From a virus, in IMG/VR virus record IMGVR_UViG_3300025828_003628, positions 1 to 26,078 of that record: a stretch of 26,078 nucleotides of DNA. One strand, written 5' to 3'. The translations under genes and the position numbers were made by a program. This document shows positions 23,661-26,078 of this stretch, one piece after another. Below the pieces are notes generated by a model. That model worked only from the letters and a program-made list of their open reading frames with translations. It was not told the origin of the DNA and searched no databases. Positions within the stretch are counted from its first letter, which is position 1; each line of letters begins with the position of its first letter.

Positions 23661-23746
23661 AACGAATGAAATCTACAAATGTTCGAAAAGGTAAAATGGA
23701 TTGTTATCCACATCCTAGGTTAGTTAAAATACTAGAAAATTTATGA
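23657..23746 (+). CDS. Tiny basic ORF, 29 aa
   Basis: A 29-codon ORF, starting MKRMKSTNVRKGKMDC and ending PRLVKILENL, fills the whole gap between amidase and histidine kinase. Its ATG overlaps the amidase stop and its own stop overlaps the kinase start, both as ATGA. The peptide is strongly basic in its first half and includes one cysteine and HPRLVK. I do not recognise it. The double coupling is good evidence for translation, but it could also be a leader that only helps ribosomes reach the kinase start. Confidence 0.5.
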   Translation: MKRMKSTNVRKGKMDCYPHPRLVKILENL

Positions 23747-24987
23747 TACGGTTAGACGCAAAGACAATAACAGCAATTGCATTAGCAGTAGTAATAATGC
23801 TATCATTCTTTGTGGTTAAAACTTTAGTAATGGTTGATTGGATTGAATATACTCTGATGGTAAAATGGTATGAATATTTATCTGTTATAGGATTTATGCC
23901 TCCATTCTTTTATGCAATGAGTAAAATATACCGTATTCAATACCTAGAAACACTTAAAAAACGAACCCTCGAATCTATACTAGATGAATCATGCCTAGTA
24001 TCCCGTACAGATAAACATGGACTAATTACAGATGTTAATAACAAGTTCTGTGAAGTATCTGGATATAAACGGCAAGAACTTTTAGGTAAAGATCATCGAG
24101 TATTAAATTCTGGTACACATCCACGTGCATTATGGACTCAGATGTATGAAACAACTATCAAATACAAATCGATATGGCATGAGATTGTAACGAATCGAAA
24201 GAAAGATGGTGATTTATATATCGTAGATTCACATATAATGGCTACGTTTGATGCCGCTGGTAGACACTCAGGCTTTATTTCTGTGCGGCAAGATATCACT
24301 CAGCTAATGAATTCTTTGCAAGAGGTCGATCGAAAAAACGCTTACCTCGAACATGCAGCTAAAATTTTAAGACATGATATGCATTCCGGAATCAATACGT
24401 ACATTCCACGGGGTATATCTTCGCTTGAAAGGCGCTTAAATAAAATGGTGTGTGATAAAGAATTGAAGAGTATTGATGCACCGATGAAGATGTTGAAAGA
24501 AGGATTAGCGCATGCACAGAAGGTGTATAATGGGGTTAAGGAGTTTACTAATCTTGTGAAAAAAGATGCAGTGATGGAAAGACAGTCTCACAACCTCAAA
24601 TGTATAATTGATGCCTATCTCAAATCAACATCTTACAAAAGTAATGTAGTTGTTGATGATATGGGAGAGGAGATGGTAAATGAATCACTCTTCTGTACAG
24701 CTATTGATAATTTGATACGTAATGGATTACGATATAATGATAACGATACTAAGTATGTAAAGATATATAGAGAATCAAATAAAATTATTGTGGAAGATAA
24801 TGGTAGGGGAATGTCTCAAGAAGATTTTGAGGAATTATCTAAACCATATACACGTAAAACAGGACAAAAAGAGCCGGGTTCTGGATTAGGTTTAAACATA
24901 TGCATAGCCATCATGAAAGAACACGGATTCGAAGTTACATGCGAGAAATTAGAGACAGGAACAAAATTAAAAGTAAAGGTATCGTAA
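23743..24987 (+). CDS. Membrane-anchored PAS-domain sensor histidine kinase
   Basis: This 414-residue protein is a two-component sensor. Two hydrophobic helices at about residues 8-30 and 44-60 anchor it, leaving almost no periplasmic domain, so sensing is probably within the membrane or cytoplasm. A PAS domain spans about 80-187, with LVSRTDKHGLITDVNN and FCEVSGYKRQELLGK, then HSGFISVRQDIT, a PAS/PAC layout. The phosphoacceptor is H211 in LRHDMHSGINTY. The catalytic domain shows the N box (IDNLIRNGLRYN, N323 and N327), G1 (EDNGRGM, 351-357), F box (FEELSKPYTR) and G2 (GSGLGL, 379-384). All key residues are intact. It is coupled directly to a response regulator, and lies after the phage lysis genes. 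Phages rarely carry complete histidine kinases. Confidence 0.95.
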   Translation: MIRLDAKTITAIALAVVIMLSFFVVKTLVMVDWIEYTLMVKWYEYLSVIGFMPPFFYAMSKIYRIQYLETLKKRTLESILDESCLVSRTDKHGLITDVNNKFCEVSGYKRQELLGKDHRVLNSGTHPRALWTQMYETTIKYKSIWHEIVTNRKKDGDLYIVDSHIMATFDAAGRHSGFISVRQDITQLMNSLQEVDRKNAYLEHAAKILRHDMHSGINTYIPRGISSLERRLNKMVCDKELKSIDAPMKMLKEGLAHAQKVYNGVKEFTNLVKKDAVMERQSHNLKCIIDAYLKSTSYKSNVVVDDMGEEMVNESLFCTAIDNLIRNGLRYNDNDTKYVKIYRESNKIIVEDNGRGMSQEDFEELSKPYTRKTGQKEPGSGLGLNICIAIMKEHGFEVTCEKLETGTKLKVKVS

Positions 24988-25424
24988 TGATAGAGTCAAT
25001 CATGTTAGTAGATGATGAAGATCTATTTCATTTAGTGTTTGAAGATGCATGTAGCTTGTTAGACATTACATTGTCACTACAGGCACTGAGTAGTGCAGAT
25101 GAAGCTGGAAAATTATTTAAAAAGTGGTTTGAAAACGGACCTATAGAAGAAAGACCAGAGTGTGTGTTTGTTGATTTAAACATCATTGGATCTACATTTG
25201 ATGGAATTGAATTAGTTAGACGTATTAACTTTGAATATGGAGACAATGTTGTTATTGGTATTATATCTTCAAGCAACGAAGTTTCAGAGCAAGCAAAGGC
25301 AGTACAAGCAGGAGCTCAATTCTGGATAGTTAAATCAGATGAAATTGAACCTAGGTTAGAAGAATTCTTGCAAGACTACGAAGGATATAAAACAAAGTCT
25401 GCTCCTTTTAAAGTTTATAAATGA
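24987..25424 (+). CDS. Single-domain response regulator (CheY-like receiver)
   Basis: The ATG at 24987 is within TAATG at the kinase stop, giving a 145-residue protein; an upstream in-frame ATG at 24900 would add an implausible tail inside the kinase gene. The receiver residues are all present: D9/D10 in MLVDDED, the phosphoacceptor D63 in VFVDLNI, S94/S95 in GIISSS and K116 in IVKSD. No DNA-binding or enzyme output domain follows; only a short C-terminal tail is left. It should therefore act by protein contact, as CheY or Spo0F do, or pass phosphate on. The next coupled gene encodes a membrane coiled-coil protein that is the obvious candidate partner. Confidence 0.95.
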   Translation: MIESIMLVDDEDLFHLVFEDACSLLDITLSLQALSSADEAGKLFKKWFENGPIEERPECVFVDLNIIGSTFDGIELVRRINFEYGDNVVIGIISSSNEVSEQAKAVQAGAQFWIVKSDEIEPRLEEFLQDYEGYKTKSAPFKVYK

Positions 25425-25981
25425 AAAAAATAAAGTTACATAACGAAACAGTAAAGCAGTTATTAGAATTAAAAAAAAGTCGAAGAGTTACATTAGAAGG
25501 CAACCTTTTAAAACTGATAGATGCAGAGCATGATGCTGAGTTTAACAAGTATCTGCAGGATGCTATTGAAGAAGGCAAAACTAAGCAAAGACAACGTTTA
25601 GACATTACTAAAAAAATACAAACTCAGAACAAAGAGTTATTAGAATCGCAACAAGAAAAAGATAAATTAATGAGTCAATTGGAATCTGCATTGACTCAAG
25701 CCGAATCAGCAAAAAACGAAGCATTAAATGATTTGGATGTGTTGCAACGAAAAACTCAATTTAAACTCATACAAACCATAGTACGGATTGCATTGGCAAT
25801 AATCATTGGAGTGGGTGTATGCACTACGGTATTATACATATACTCAATGACTCTAGATCGAGATACTGAATTGATTGGAAATACCTGGAGCAACATGTTC
25901 GGCATCCTGCTAACTAATGCTTTTAGTATCATAGGTACTATAATGGGTGTTAAATATGCCAGCAAAGACTCTGCAGACTGA
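25421..25981 (+). CDS. Coiled-coil membrane protein with two transmembrane helices, possible output of the two-component system
   Basis: The 186-residue protein is charged and helical to about residue 112, with a heptad-like stretch (KKIQTQNKELLESQQEKDKL, then MSQLESALTQAESAKNEALN) that should form a coiled coil. Two hydrophobic helices follow, at about 118-142 (with LAIIIGVGVCTTVLYIY) and 155-178 (FGILLTNAFSIIGTIMGV), then a short polar tail. I know no name for the family. It begins in an ATGA overlap with the response regulator, so the three are made together. A cytoplasmic coiled coil plus membrane pair could change conformation on binding phosphorylated regulator, or bind other membrane proteins; this is inference. 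Confidence 0.75.
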   Translation: MKKIKLHNETVKQLLELKKSRRVTLEGNLLKLIDAEHDAEFNKYLQDAIEEGKTKQRQRLDITKKIQTQNKELLESQQEKDKLMSQLESALTQAESAKNEALNDLDVLQRKTQFKLIQTIVRIALAIIIGVGVCTTVLYIYSMTLDRDTELIGNTWSNMFGILLTNAFSIIGTIMGVKYASKDSAD

Positions 25982-26000
25982 TTTGATTTTTAGTTGATTT

Positions 26001-26015
26001 TTCATATTATATATT
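26001..26015 (+). promoter_or_regulatory. AT-rich gap, weak promoter candidate
   Basis: TTCATATTATATATT precedes the ATG at 26016 in a 34-base gap that also has ATTTGATTTTTAGTTGATTTTT, where TTGATTTTT repeats in part. The likeness to the TATATTAAA motif is weak and no ribosome binding site is seen. Confidence 0.2.
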
Positions 26016-26078
26016 ATGAATTTCAAAGTAATATTTAGTGCATTCTTAATGTTTGCACTCGGCCAAGCTATTGTTTGG
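26016..26078 (+). CDS. Membrane or secreted protein, 3'-truncated by the window edge
   Basis: Only 21 residues are inside the window, reading MNFKVIFSAFLMFALGQAIVW. They form one hydrophobic stretch after a lysine, which could be a signal peptide or the first transmembrane helix. It is separated from the signalling operon by an AT-rich gap. Family and function cannot be told from this fragment. Confidence 0.45.
   Translation, partial: MNFKVIFSAFLMFALGQAIVW

Noticed and set aside
1-26078. T4 late promoter TATAAATA sites
   Set aside because: None of the intergenic gaps has an exact TATAAATA; the gaps hold the different TATAWTAAA motif instead.

Overview
The window is phage DNA. It looks like a piece of a large tailed-phage genome with T4-type replication genes. 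Every supported gene lies on the + strand, most start inside or within a few bases of the previous stop (often ATGA or TAATG), the DNA is AT-rich, and the replication proteins are of the gp43/gp45/gp44/gp62 type. Most starts that are not coupled to an upstream stop have an A-rich leader and no Shine-Dalgarno sequence. That would suit a Bacteroidota host, but this is inference. No tRNA, rRNA, CRISPR array, insertion sequence or gap over 300 bases was seen.

Layout. (1) 1-8604, replication and nucleotide genes: the 3' part of a family B DNA polymerase, an unknown protein, a cytidylyltransferase-like protein, a small protein resembling a degenerate QueD, a GT-B glycosyltransferase, a tRNA-guanine-transglycosylase-like (DpdA-like) base-exchange enzyme, sliding clamp, dUTPase, clamp-loader large subunit, two small proteins, a probable clamp-loader small subunit, and a DUF3310-like protein. 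(2) 8630-14020, accessory early genes: an Api92-like protein, a RecB/Cas4-type nuclease, a SLOG-like protein, two large GT-B glycosyltransferases and several small unknowns. (3) 14017-22438, a gap-free eleven-gene glycan cassette: six glycosyltransferase-like proteins, a DegT-family sugar aminotransferase, two SAM methyltransferase-like proteins, a sugar N-formyltransferase and a Gfo/Idh/MocA dehydrogenase. Its arginine codon use differs from the replication genes, suggesting separate acquisition. (4) 22495-23660, lysis: a small two-helix membrane protein (holin candidate) and a peptidoglycan-binding amidase. (5) 23657-25981, a tightly coupled signalling operon: a 29-residue ORF, a membrane PAS histidine kinase, a single-domain response regulator and a coiled-coil protein with two membrane helices. 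A further membrane or secreted protein starts at the right edge.

How the parts may work together. The replication genes form a near-complete polymerase/clamp/loader set. The DpdA-like enzyme, the QueD-like protein and the nearby GT-B enzymes may take part in DNA base modification. The cassette could make and transfer a formylated amino-sugar glycan onto DNA, virion or host surface. The two-component module sits directly after the lysis genes, so it could let the phage sense a signal at the membrane, perhaps for timing lysis. These functional links are inference from gene content and order.
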